Of a DNA stretch of 64,000 nt, positions 15,833 to 23,033 are shown one piece after another (position 1 is the stretch's first letter; the number at the start of each line of letters is the position of its first letter). The notes beneath the pieces are model-generated. The model was given only the letters and a program-made list of their open reading frames with translations. It made no database searches and had not been told where the DNA came from. The stretch lies in assembly GCA_036393835.1 (NCBI GenBank), contig DASWGI010000034.1, positions 1 to 64,000 of the forward strand. The letters run 5' to 3'. A program made the translations under genes and the position numbers. Source of the stretch: VBKO01 sp036393835. GTDB taxonomy: Bacteria > Myxococcota > Myxococcia > Myxococcales > 40CM-4-68-19.

Positions 15833-16456
15833 ATGAAGACCGCCCTGGCAGTCCTGCTGTTCGCAGCGCCCGCGCTGGCCGTCGAGCTCCAGGTCGACCC
15901 GGCCCATTCCACCGCCGGCTTCGCCATCAAGCACATGATGGTGAGCACCGTGCACGGCAGCTTCGGGAAGGTCACCGGAACGGTGAACCACGACCCGAAG
16001 GACCCGACCAAGAGCAGCGCGAACATCCAGATCGATCCGGCCAGCCTCGATACTCGTGTCGAGAAGCGCGACGCGCACCTCAAGTCGGCCGACTTCTTCG
16101 AAGTGCAGAAGTGCCCGGACATGAGCTTCAAGTCGACCAAGATCGAGAAGGCGGGCGAGAAGAAGTACAAGGTCACCGGCGACCTCACCATGCACTGCAC
16201 CACCAAGCCCGTCACCCTCGACGTCGAGGGATTGAACGGTCCGGTGAAGGGGGCGCAGGGCGCGAACTTGTACGCCGCGACCGCGACCGGCAAGCTGAGC
16301 CGGAAGGACTTCGGCCTCACCTGGAACAAGGCGCTGGAAGCCGGTGGCGTGGCGGTGGGCGACGAAGTGCAGCTGGTCGTTGACCTCGAGATGACCGATT
16401 CCCCTCCTGCGGCGAGGAAGGAAGCGCAGGCGGAGACCAAGCCGGCCAACAAGTAG
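15833..16456 (+). CDS. YceI-like lipocalin-fold periplasmic protein
   Basis: A 207-residue protein with a signal peptide (MKTALAVLLFAAPALA, cleavage after ALA) and a YceI domain: ELQVDPAHSTAGFAIKHMMVSTVHGSFGKVTGTV, DTRVEKRDAHLKSADFFEVQKCPDMSFKST, and GKLSRKDFGLTWNKALEAGG. YceI proteins bind isoprenoid-type ligands and are secreted to the periplasm. The tail after residue 190 is a short Ala/Lys extension. GAGGAGA sits nine bases upstream of the ATG, and the frame open upstream of it is repeat DNA. Exact ligand unknown. Confidence 0.9.
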   Translation: MKTALAVLLFAAPALAVELQVDPAHSTAGFAIKHMMVSTVHGSFGKVTGTVNHDPKDPTKSSANIQIDPASLDTRVEKRDAHLKSADFFEVQKCPDMSFKSTKIEKAGEKKYKVTGDLTMHCTTKPVTLDVEGLNGPVKGAQGANLYAATATGKLSRKDFGLTWNKALEAGGVAVGDEVQLVVDLEMTDSPPAARKEAQAETKPANK

Positions 16457-16481
16457 CGGCAGCGGCGCCCGCGCGGGAGGC

Positions 16482-16796
16482 TCAGCGCCTCCCCGCGAAA
16501 ACCGGGCAGTCGTTCTGGTCGGCATCGCGGCAGATGCGGACCGATCCGTTGCAACTGTAATCGCCGCCCGAGTACAGACCGAGCGTCCGGCAATAGGGCA
16601 CCGCGTCCGGGCAGTCCCCGTCGGATCCGCAGCGCAGGTGGCAGAGACCGTCTCCGACGTCCCGGCAACCGAGCTTGTCGCCGGGCGGCAGCAGACTGCA
16701 GCTCTGATCGACGTAGATGAAGTCCTGCGCACCGCAGGTCCGAGACGGGCGGCCGCAAGCGGCGGCGAACAGAGCGATCGCGACGACGAGACGCAC
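16482..16796 (-). CDS. Small cysteine-rich lipoprotein
   Basis: A 104-residue protein if GTG 16796 is the start: VRLVVAIALFAAAC is then a clean lipoprotein signal with Cys14 as the modified residue. An ATG at 16859 would add 21 residues in front and spoil the signal, so it is less likely. The mature part has about ten cysteines in spaced pairs (GCRDVGDGLCHLRCGSDGDC, CNGSVRICRDADQNDC), like the Cys-rich repeats of other myxobacterial surface lipoproteins, such as the Pal-like protein at 28822. No known enzyme motif. It faces the YceI gene tail to tail. Confidence 0.65.
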   Translation of the reverse strand: MRLVVAIALFAAACGRPSRTCGAQDFIYVDQSCSLLPPGDKLGCRDVGDGLCHLRCGSDGDCPDAVPYCRTLGLYSGGDYSCNGSVRICRDADQNDCPVFAGRR

Positions 16797-16927
16797 GCAG
16801 GGAATCTGGCCGGTCGCCTGCCGGGAGCCAAGCATTGCGGACCAGGCAGCGTCCGGCATCTGACTGCCGTTGTTCGGTCCTCGGACGCGGAATGCACGAT
16901 CTGCTGACCGTCACGCCGCGAATCGCC

Positions 16928-16957
16928 TTGCGTCCCGTGCTGCCGCGCGGCTAGGTT
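16928..16957 (+). promoter_or_regulatory. Candidate promoter of the DHH phosphoesterase
   Basis: TTGCGT (16928-16933), 18 bp, TAGGTT (16952-16957), then a leader of about 18 bases with GGGAG before the ATG at 16982. Confidence 0.35.
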
Positions 16958-16981
16958 GCGCCCCCTCGCCGGGAGATCTCG

Positions 16982-17956
16982 ATGGCGCGCCCAGCGCTCC
17001 AGATCGGCTATCACGACCACTGCTTCGACGGAGTCGCGTCCTCGGCCACCTTCTTGCGGTTCTATCGGGAGAAGGTCCTGCCCGGGCTCGCGATGGACCA
17101 GGTCGCCTTCCGCGGGCTCGCGCACCGCGCCGGGCAGATCTTCGGCGAGGAAGCCTTCGCGGGCCAGGAGAACGCGGTGGTCGACTTCCGCTATACCAAG
17201 GACCCGCGCCTCACCTGGTGGTTCGACCACCACCAGAGCGCGTTCGAGTCGCCGGCGGACGAGGCGCATTTCCGCGCCGACCGCTCGGGAAGGAAGTTCT
17301 GGGACCCGACCGCGAAGAGCTGCACGCGCTTCCTCGCCCGCGTCTGCCAGGAGCGGTTCGGCTGGGACTTCTCTTCCTTGCAGGAGCTCGTCGACTGGGC
17401 GGAGGTGATCGACGGAGCGCAGTTCCCCGACGCGAAGACGGCGGTCGAGCTGACCCAGCCGGCGATGCAGCTCATGCTGCTCATCGAAGCCACCAAGGAC
17501 CCCGAGCTCTGCCCGCGGCTCATCCGCGATCTCTCGCAGCGGCCGCTCTCGGAGGTGCTGCGCGAGCCCTGGGTGCTGCAGCCGCTCGCGCCGCTGCTCG
17601 CCCGGCACCGCGATCTCGTGCGCACGGTGACGCAACGCCTGCGCGTCGATGGCGCGGTCGCGGAGTACGACCTGGCCGACCTGGGCGTAGACAACGTGAA
17701 CAAGTTCATCGCCTACGCGGCCGATCCCTCCACGGTGTACACGGTCGCGGTCACCCGCGGCCCGAATCGCAGCAAGGTGTCCTTGGGCTCCAATCCCTGG
17801 AAGCAGGACCTGCGCCGCCACAACCTGGCCCGCATCGCCGAACGCTACGGCGGTGGCGGCCACCCCGCCGTGGCCGCGATCAGCTTCAAGCCCGAGCAGC
17901 TCGAAGAGGCGCGTTCAGCGGCCCGCACGATCGCCGCCGAGCTGCGCAACGGCTGA
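16982..17956 (+). CDS. DHH/DHHA1 family phosphoesterase
   Basis: A 324-residue soluble protein. The DHH domain motifs are present: HDHCFDGVASSA (motif I, residues 11-22), DFRYTKDP, WWFDHHQSAF (the DHH triad) and WAEVIDGAQF. The C-terminal DHHA1 domain shows NKFIAYA and the RYGGGGHPAVAA substrate-binding loop. Family members hydrolyse short oligonucleotides, pAp, cyclic dinucleotide products or polyphosphate; which one applies here cannot be told. It has its own candidate promoter and convergent downstream neighbour. Confidence 0.85.
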   Translation: MARPALQIGYHDHCFDGVASSATFLRFYREKVLPGLAMDQVAFRGLAHRAGQIFGEEAFAGQENAVVDFRYTKDPRLTWWFDHHQSAFESPADEAHFRADRSGRKFWDPTAKSCTRFLARVCQERFGWDFSSLQELVDWAEVIDGAQFPDAKTAVELTQPAMQLMLLIEATKDPELCPRLIRDLSQRPLSEVLREPWVLQPLAPLLARHRDLVRTVTQRLRVDGAVAEYDLADLGVDNVNKFIAYAADPSTVYTVAVTRGPNRSKVSLGSNPWKQDLRRHNLARIAERYGGGGHPAVAAISFKPEQLEEARSAARTIAAELRNG

Positions 17957-17978
17957 GCCTCGCCGCAGGTGCGCTGCC

Positions 17979-19517
17979 TCAGGCCGTCGCGACCACGGGC
18001 CAGCGCGCCAGCGCGGGGAGGCGCACCCTGCCGTCCGGCGGGCGCGCCGCGGGAACGGGCCGCACCTCGCGCTCGGCGAAGGCGCGCTTCCAGGAGGCGA
18101 AGGACCCTCCCGCGCGCCAGGCCTGCTCGGCCGCGAGCCCCGCCTCGGCGCCGCCTTGCGCGAGCACGTACTCGACCCACGCCCAGCGCGCGCTGGTGGG
18201 CCGGACCTCCGCCCTCCCGCGCAGCCGCGCGCGGAGGAAGGCGAGCTTCGCCTCCACCTCGGGGACGCCGGCGTACGGCGCTCCGTCCATGGGCGTGTTG
18301 CGCTTCGCCACGAACGGCGCGCAGCCGAACGAGAGCGGCACGATGCGCGAGATCTCTTCCGAGAGCCGCGCGAGCTCGGCGAGGTCGTCCTCCGTCTCTC
18401 CGGGCAAGCCGACCATCAGGTACAGCTTGAGCTTGTGGAACCCCGCCTCGCGCGCCAGCTCCGCGACCCGCAGCAGCTGCGCCGAGGTGGTGCGCCGGTC
18501 GAGGGCCTTGCGCAGGCGCTCGCTCGCGCCGTCCGCCGCGGTGGTCAGCGTCCTCGCTCCGGCGCGCTTGAGGAGCGAGACCAGCTCCGGCCGCGCGCAG
18601 AGGCGGTCCGCCCGCAAGCTGGAGATGCCCACCTCCCGCCCGTCGTCGATCAGCGTCCGCACCAGCTCCACGATGCGCGGGTGGTCGGTGACCGCCGCGC
18701 CCACCAGGCCCACGCGCCGCGCGCCCTCGGGGATTAGCTCGAGCACGCGCTCCGGCGTCACCGTGCGCATGCCGCCGTTGGTGGTGCGGCGCATGACGCA
18801 GTAGGTGCACCCGCGCGAGCACCCCCGCTCCGGCTCGATGAGGAACATGTTCCGCAGCTCGGTGTGCGGGGTGACGATCTGCGACCGCGCCGGGAGCCGG
18901 CCGTCGTCCGCCTTGACCACCGGCGGGGGCGACGGAGCGAGCGCCGGAGCCCAGAAGCCCGGCCGGCGCGCGAGACGCTCGACCAGCTCGCGCTTGCTCC
19001 CCGCGGCGCCCAGCGCGTCGCACAGCTCGTGGACCAGGTCCTCCGACTCGCCCATCACCACCAGGTCCGCGAACGCAGCGAGCGGGACGGGGTTCGAGAA
19101 GGTGAGCGGCCCGCCGCACACGATGATCGGATGCGAGTCCGCGCGGTCCGCCGCGCGCACCGGCAACCCGGACAGGTCGAGCATCTCGAGCAGGCCGGTC
19201 AGCTCCAGCTCGTAGCTGATCGAGAATGCGAGAGCGGCGAACTCCCCGATCGGCCGCTGCGTCTCGACCGTGCACACGGGGACGCGGGCGGCGCGATGGC
19301 CCTCCACGTCCTCGGGCAGGAAGGCCCGCTCGGCCGCGCACCCGCGGTGCCCGTTGAGCTCCCGGTAGATGGTCTGGAACCCCAGCGAGCTCATCCCCAC
19401 GTGGTACGGGCTCGGATAGCAGAGCGCCACCCGCGTCGCCCCCGGGCTCGAGAGGGTCCCCTGCTCGTCGGCGAGGCGGGCCCGCAAGGGTTCGAGGAGG
19501 GCCCATCGGCTCTGCAT
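17979..19517 (-). CDS. B12-binding-like radical SAM protein
   Basis: A 512-residue protein starting at ATG 19517. The N-terminal part (ALCYPSPYHVGMSSLGFQTIYREL, IIVCGGPLTFSNP) has the Rossmann-like layout of the N-terminal domain in B12/radical SAM proteins. CSRGCTYCVMR (CxxxCxxC) binds the 4Fe-4S cluster, and KLYLMVGLPGETEDDL is a typical radical SAM strand. ISSLRADRLC and TTAADGASERLRKAL resemble the TIGR03960/YgiQ-like group of uncharacterised enzymes. Substrate unknown. It is divergent from the TPR lipoprotein gene, with a perfect 20-bp palindrome between them. Confidence 0.85.
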   Translation of the reverse strand: MQSRWALLEPLRARLADEQGTLSSPGATRVALCYPSPYHVGMSSLGFQTIYRELNGHRGCAAERAFLPEDVEGHRAARVPVCTVETQRPIGEFAALAFSISYELELTGLLEMLDLSGLPVRAADRADSHPIIVCGGPLTFSNPVPLAAFADLVVMGESEDLVHELCDALGAAGSKRELVERLARRPGFWAPALAPSPPPVVKADDGRLPARSQIVTPHTELRNMFLIEPERGCSRGCTYCVMRRTTNGGMRTVTPERVLELIPEGARRVGLVGAAVTDHPRIVELVRTLIDDGREVGISSLRADRLCARPELVSLLKRAGARTLTTAADGASERLRKALDRRTTSAQLLRVAELAREAGFHKLKLYLMVGLPGETEDDLAELARLSEEISRIVPLSFGCAPFVAKRNTPMDGAPYAGVPEVEAKLAFLRARLRGRAEVRPTSARWAWVEYVLAQGGAEAGLAAEQAWRAGGSFASWKRAFAEREVRPVPAARPPDGRVRLPALARWPVVATA

Positions 19518-19551
19518 GCGCGCTGGAGGTAACACGCGAGGGGCGGGGAAG

Positions 19552-19571
19552 CCATCCGGCCGGCCGGATGG
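19552..19571. promoter_or_regulatory. Perfect 20-bp palindrome in divergent promoter region
   Basis: CCATCCGGCC followed by its exact reverse complement GGCCGGATGG. It lies between the start codons of the radical SAM gene (minus) and the TPR lipoprotein (plus) and abuts the -10-like TACAGA at 19572-19577. A dimeric repressor site controlling both genes is the natural reading. Confidence 0.5.
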
Positions 19572-19583
19572 TACAGATCCGCC

Positions 19584-20609
19584 ATGCGGCCCTGCCTGGC
19601 GTGGTGCGTGCTGCTGTGTGCTTGCGCCGAGTGGGGACGGCCGCCGCTGACCGCGCCGTATCGCGCGGGCGAGCCGCTGCTGCAGGAGCAGGCGCTCGTC
19701 GGCCTGGCCCCCGACGGCGCCGCCGCCGCGGTGCAGCTGATCGACGCGGAGGGGGTGGCGCCCCGGCTCGAGCTGCTCGCGCTCGACCCGCGCGGCGGGG
19801 AGACGCGGCGCCTCGCGGCCGCTCCGGAAGGAGCCGCCCGAGCCGCCGCGCGGAAGCTGCGCGCCGAAGGGCGGCGCCCCGTACCGCTCCTCGCCCGCAT
19901 CGTCGCCGAGGAATGGCCGGAGGCGCAGGCCGCCGCCACCGCGTCCGGGTTCTCTCCCCGGGCGCCGGCAGCGCCCGAGCCCGGCAAGCGCCGGTGGCCC
20001 GTCACCGGCGCGCCCGGAGCGGGATCGTTGCCTCTGGTCCTGCGCACGGAGTTGACCGCCGGCGATCCTCCCGCGTTCGTGCTGCTGCTCGGCGAGCGCC
20101 CCGGCGGAGAGGTGGGCGGGGACGAGGTGGAGCTGGTCCGGCAGCCCATCGCGGGAACGCCGGTCGAGGGAGAGCTGTGGCTGTGGAAACGGACGGCGTG
20201 GCTCCTCTCGGGGTCCGTCGGCGAGGACGAGCCGCTGCGGCGGGCGGTGGGCCTGCGGCGCGGGTCGCTGGCGCGCGGGGAGTCGCAGATCCACAACGCG
20301 CACGGTTTCTCCGACTACTCCGCCGGCGATCTCGACGCCGCCCGCCGAGAGTTCGACCGGGCCATCGCCGCGGATCCCCGCTTCGTCGACGCGCTCTACA
20401 ACGCAGCCTCGACGGCGGCCCTCGCCGACCGCCCGGCCGAGGCGGTCGCGTACCTCCGCCGCGCGGTCGAGGTGGATGCGCGGCGCGTGCAGGTCCTGGG
20501 CAGGGACGACGACGACCTGAAGCTGCTCCGCCGGCGGCCGGACGTGCGGGCGCTCCTGGGGTTGAAGCGGCCGCCGCCCGAAACGTCAGAGGATGGGAAG
20601 GACCGCTGA
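19584..20609 (+). CDS. TPR-containing lipoprotein
   Basis: A 341-residue protein with a lipoprotein signal (MRPCLAWCVLLCAC, Cys14 likely acylated). The middle 200 residues are Ala/Arg/Pro-rich without a recognised domain. The C-terminal 90 residues contain two tetratricopeptide-like repeats: GFSDYSAGDLDAARREFDRAIAADPRFVDALYNAASTAALADRPAEAVAYLRRAVEV. It ends with DDLKLLRRRPDVRALLGL. TACAGA ends six bases before the ATG, so the message may be leaderless. Function unknown; probably an outer-membrane-anchored protein-interaction factor. Confidence 0.7.
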   Translation: MRPCLAWCVLLCACAEWGRPPLTAPYRAGEPLLQEQALVGLAPDGAAAAVQLIDAEGVAPRLELLALDPRGGETRRLAAAPEGAARAAARKLRAEGRRPVPLLARIVAEEWPEAQAAATASGFSPRAPAAPEPGKRRWPVTGAPGAGSLPLVLRTELTAGDPPAFVLLLGERPGGEVGGDEVELVRQPIAGTPVEGELWLWKRTAWLLSGSVGEDEPLRRAVGLRRGSLARGESQIHNAHGFSDYSAGDLDAARREFDRAIAADPRFVDALYNAASTAALADRPAEAVAYLRRAVEVDARRVQVLGRDDDDLKLLRRRPDVRALLGLKRPPPETSEDGKDR

Positions 20610-20666
20610 GGCAAGGTGCCGGTTATGGTAGCGTCCGCCACCCCCGAGGAAGGAACCAAGGCCGCG

Positions 20667-21674
20667 ATGCGTACTCCCAACCACCCGCGCCTTCGTGGCG
20701 CGTGCCGCCTGCGCTCCGCTGCCACCGCCCTTGCCGCATCCTGCGCGTTCCTGCTGGCCTGTGCCGGTCTGCCGGCGGCGGCGCAGGCCGCCCCGCAGGC
20801 GCAGCCCGCGCCTTCCGCCGGGCGAGGTCTTTCCGAGGAGCAGGCGCGGCGGATCGTCCCGCGCGCCGACCTCTCGGGCCTGAGCGACGAGCAGCGCGCC
20901 CAGTTCCTCGAGGTGGCTGGAGACGTGTTCGACTACGCCGGCTGCAAGGACACCCTGGCGAAGTGCCTGGGCGCGAACGTGCAGGACGTGCACGCGGTGC
21001 GCATGGCCGAGCTGGTCAAGGCGCTGCTCCTCGAAGGCGGCACGCCGTCGCGCCTGATCGAAACGGTCGAGAGCTACTACGCCTCGTTCGACGCCTCCAA
21101 GCGCCAGGCGCTCAAGACGAACGACTGCCCGATGCTGGGCGACCCGAAGGCTCCCGTCGCGGTGGTCGAGTTCAGCGACTACCAGTGCCCGCACTGCGCG
21201 GTCGCCAACAAGCCGCTGCACGACCTCGTCACCGGCCCCGAGAAGGGCAAGGCGAGATTGTGCTCGAAGTTCTTCCCGCTCCCCGGCCATGCGCGCGCGC
21301 GCATCGCCGCCGGCTGCGCCGAGTACGCCCGCCGCCAAGGCAAGTTCTGGCCGATGAACGACCTGCTCTTCGCCCACCAGGACGAGCTGGACGACGACAG
21401 CCTCAAGGGCTACGCGAGGCAGCTCGGGCTCGACGGCGCGCAGATGCTCAAGGAGGTCTACGCCGGCCGCTTCGAAGGCGTGATCGAGGCCCACCTGCAG
21501 GAGGGAATCGCCGCGCGGGTGCAGGCGACCCCCACCGTGTTCGTCAACGGCCGCCAGCACGTGCTGCCCATGAAGCTGCAGTTCCTCCAGCGGTCGGTCG
21601 AGGACGAGCTGGAGTGGCAGCAGAACAAGGCGTTCGTCTACGAGGGACGCGACGGCCGGGAGAAGAAGGGTTGA
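20667..21674 (+). CDS. DsbA-like thioredoxin-fold protein, exported
   Basis: A 335-residue protein from ATG 20667, with GAGGAAGGA upstream; an in-frame start at 20616 would add 17 residues. The signal region is RLRSAATALAASCAFLLACAGLPAAAQA. The catalytic motif CPHC lies in FSDYQCPHCAVANKPL, and the cis-proline loop is VQATPTVFVNG. The N-terminal region (residues 50-150) with CKDTLAKCLGANVQDVHAVRMAELV is an extra helical domain found in several myxobacterial DsbA relatives. Likely a periplasmic thiol oxidoreductase or disulfide isomerase. Partner DsbB/D is not in the window. Confidence 0.85.
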   Translation: MRTPNHPRLRGACRLRSAATALAASCAFLLACAGLPAAAQAAPQAQPAPSAGRGLSEEQARRIVPRADLSGLSDEQRAQFLEVAGDVFDYAGCKDTLAKCLGANVQDVHAVRMAELVKALLLEGGTPSRLIETVESYYASFDASKRQALKTNDCPMLGDPKAPVAVVEFSDYQCPHCAVANKPLHDLVTGPEKGKARLCSKFFPLPGHARARIAAGCAEYARRQGKFWPMNDLLFAHQDELDDDSLKGYARQLGLDGAQMLKEVYAGRFEGVIEAHLQEGIAARVQATPTVFVNGRQHVLPMKLQFLQRSVEDELEWQQNKAFVYEGRDGREKKG

Positions 21675-21681
21675 CACAGGT

Positions 21682-21700
21682 CCCGGCGGCAAGCGCCGGG
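21682..21700 (+). terminator. Hairpin after the DsbA-like gene
   Basis: CCCGGCG, five-base loop GCAAG, CGCCGGG, beginning nine bases after the stop. No T-run follows, so it may be a weak terminator or an mRNA-stabilising hairpin. Confidence 0.35.
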
Positions 21701-21711
21701 CGCTCCGCGAG

Positions 21712-21830
21712 GGTTCCCCCCCCGCCGACCTGCTGAACTTCCTCCACAACGGGCGGCGCGACGGCGTGCTGCTCGCGCGGAGCGGCGGGACGGAGCGCGC
21801 GGTGGCGCTGATCCATCTGCTCGTCGCGCA
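21712..21830 (+). pseudogene. Fragment resembling a DUF4388/PATAN domain
   Basis: One frame encodes GSPPADLLNFLHNGRRDGVLL followed by ARSGGTERAVALIH. This resembles the core of DUF4388 (PATAN) domains, which typically read xLPDLLNFLH..RRTGVLLV...ERxIxL. There is no start, the domain stops after about 35 residues, and a copy of the dispersed repeat takes over at 21831. It looks like a gene remnant between the DsbA-like gene and truD. Confidence 0.4.
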
Positions 21831-21882
21831 GAGCGGCGCTACGCTTTTCAAAGCGCGGGCGCTAAGGGATGCATTCAGTGGC
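21831..21882 (+). repeat. Copy of dispersed repeat overlapping the truD start
   Basis: GAGCGGCGCTACGCTTTTCA, then AAGCGCGGGCGCTAAGGGATGCATTCAG. It corresponds to the 3' arm and full tail of the repeat; the 5' arm is missing. The ATG proposed for truD (21869) is the ATG inside this repeat tail. Confidence 0.6.
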
Positions 21883-22948
21883 CGGTCTGCTCAGTCCGCG
21901 CGAGGTGCCGCTGCTGACGCCCCAACTGCCGGGGACCTCGGGCTTGGTGCGCGTGTCCGAGCAGGACTTCCGCGTGGAGGAGCTGCCGCTCTACGAGGCC
22001 CGCGGCGAGGGCGGGCACCTTCTACTCCTGGTCGAGAAGTCGGGCCGGACCACGCCCGAGGTCGCGCGCGAGCTGGCGATCGCGCTCGCCGTTCGCGAGC
22101 GCGAGGTGGGCTACGCGGGGCTGAAGGACAAGCGCGCGGTCGCCGTGCAGCGGTTCAGCGTCCCGGTGCCGCCGCGCAGCCCGGACTTCGCGCGGCGCGG
22201 CGCTGCCGCGGCGGGGACGGGCTGGCGCGTGCTGTCGGCCGCGCTCCACGGGAACAAGCTGCGGCCCGGACACCTGCGCGGGAACCGCTTCCGGATCGTG
22301 GTGCGCGGCGTGGTGGAGGGCGCGCTGGAGCGGGCCGAGCGCGTCTGTGCCGAGCTGCGGTCGCGCGGGGCGCCCAACCTGTACGGCGCGCAGCGGTTCG
22401 GGCAGCGCGGCGACAACGCCGCGCTGGGCGCGGCCATCCTCCGGCGCGAGGCGGCGCCGCGCGATCGGTTCCTCCACCGGCTCGCGCTCTCCGCGTTGCA
22501 GGCGGAGCTGTTCAACCGCTGCCTGTCGGCCCGGCTGCGCGACGGCCTGTTCGATGTGGCCATCCCGGGGGACGTGCTGCGCAAGCGGCAGACGGGCGGT
22601 CTGTTCGTGTGCGAGGACGCTTCCGCGGACACGCCGCGCGTCAAGGCAGGCGAGGTCGATCCCACGGGCCCTCTCCCCGGCCATTCCCTGTTCGCCACCC
22701 GCGCCGACGCTCTCGCCCGCGAAGCCGCCGTCGTCTCCGAGGCAGGCGTGGATCCCCGTTCCTTCGCCGCCGGCGGCGGCGAGATGGAAGGGTCGAGGCG
22801 CCCCTACCGGGTCGCGGTGGAGGACCTCCGCGTCGAGGCAGCGGGCGCGGACGCAGTGGTGCTCGAGTTCGCGCTTCCCAGGGGCAGCTATGCAGCATGC
22901 GTCCTGCGGGAGGTGATGAAGGAGGGCCCTCCTGCGGAGGAGGACTGA
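21869..22948 (+). CDS. truD: tRNA pseudouridine(13) synthase TruD
   Basis: A 359-residue pseudouridine synthase. Family signatures: DFRVEELPLYEARGEGGHLLLLVEKSG, the catalytic-Asp motif VGYAGLKDKRAVAVQRFSV, ALHGNKLRPGHLRGNRFRI, and GAPNLYGAQRFGQRGDNAALG; then the inserted TRUD domain with PGDVLRKRQTGG and a C-terminal LEFALPRGSYAACVLREVMK. It modifies U13 of tRNA-Glu in E. coli. The ATG at 21869 lies in repeat DNA; GTG 21878 (VAGLLSPRE) is an equally good start and would put the gene just outside the repeat core. Confidence 0.9.
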   Translation: MHSVAGLLSPREVPLLTPQLPGTSGLVRVSEQDFRVEELPLYEARGEGGHLLLLVEKSGRTTPEVARELAIALAVREREVGYAGLKDKRAVAVQRFSVPVPPRSPDFARRGAAAAGTGWRVLSAALHGNKLRPGHLRGNRFRIVVRGVVEGALERAERVCAELRSRGAPNLYGAQRFGQRGDNAALGAAILRREAAPRDRFLHRLALSALQAELFNRCLSARLRDGLFDVAIPGDVLRKRQTGGLFVCEDASADTPRVKAGEVDPTGPLPGHSLFATRADALAREAAVVSEAGVDPRSFAAGGGEMEGSRRPYRVAVEDLRVEAAGADAVVLEFALPRGSYAACVLREVMKEGPPAEED

Positions 22949-22994
22949 TTGCGAAGGCCGACGGCGACGCCGTCCGCTGGCCGCGATTGAACCT

Positions 22995-23023
22995 TTGACC
23001 GGTTCCTCCGCACGAGGTAGCAC
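22995..23023 (+). promoter_or_regulatory. Promoter of the MXAN_5187-type gene, near-leaderless
   Basis: TTGACC (22995-23000), 17 bp, TAGCAC (23018-23023), ten bases before the ATG at 23034. The in-frame TTG at 22995 is part of this -35 box and is not a start codon. Confidence 0.5.
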
Positions 23024-23033
23024 ATTGGTTCCA

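Noticed and set aside
22995..23033. TTG at 22995 as start of the MXAN_5187-type gene
   Set aside because: The bases are the -35 box TTGACC with a -10 box 17 bp later; ATG 23034 gives a normal membrane-anchored N-terminus.
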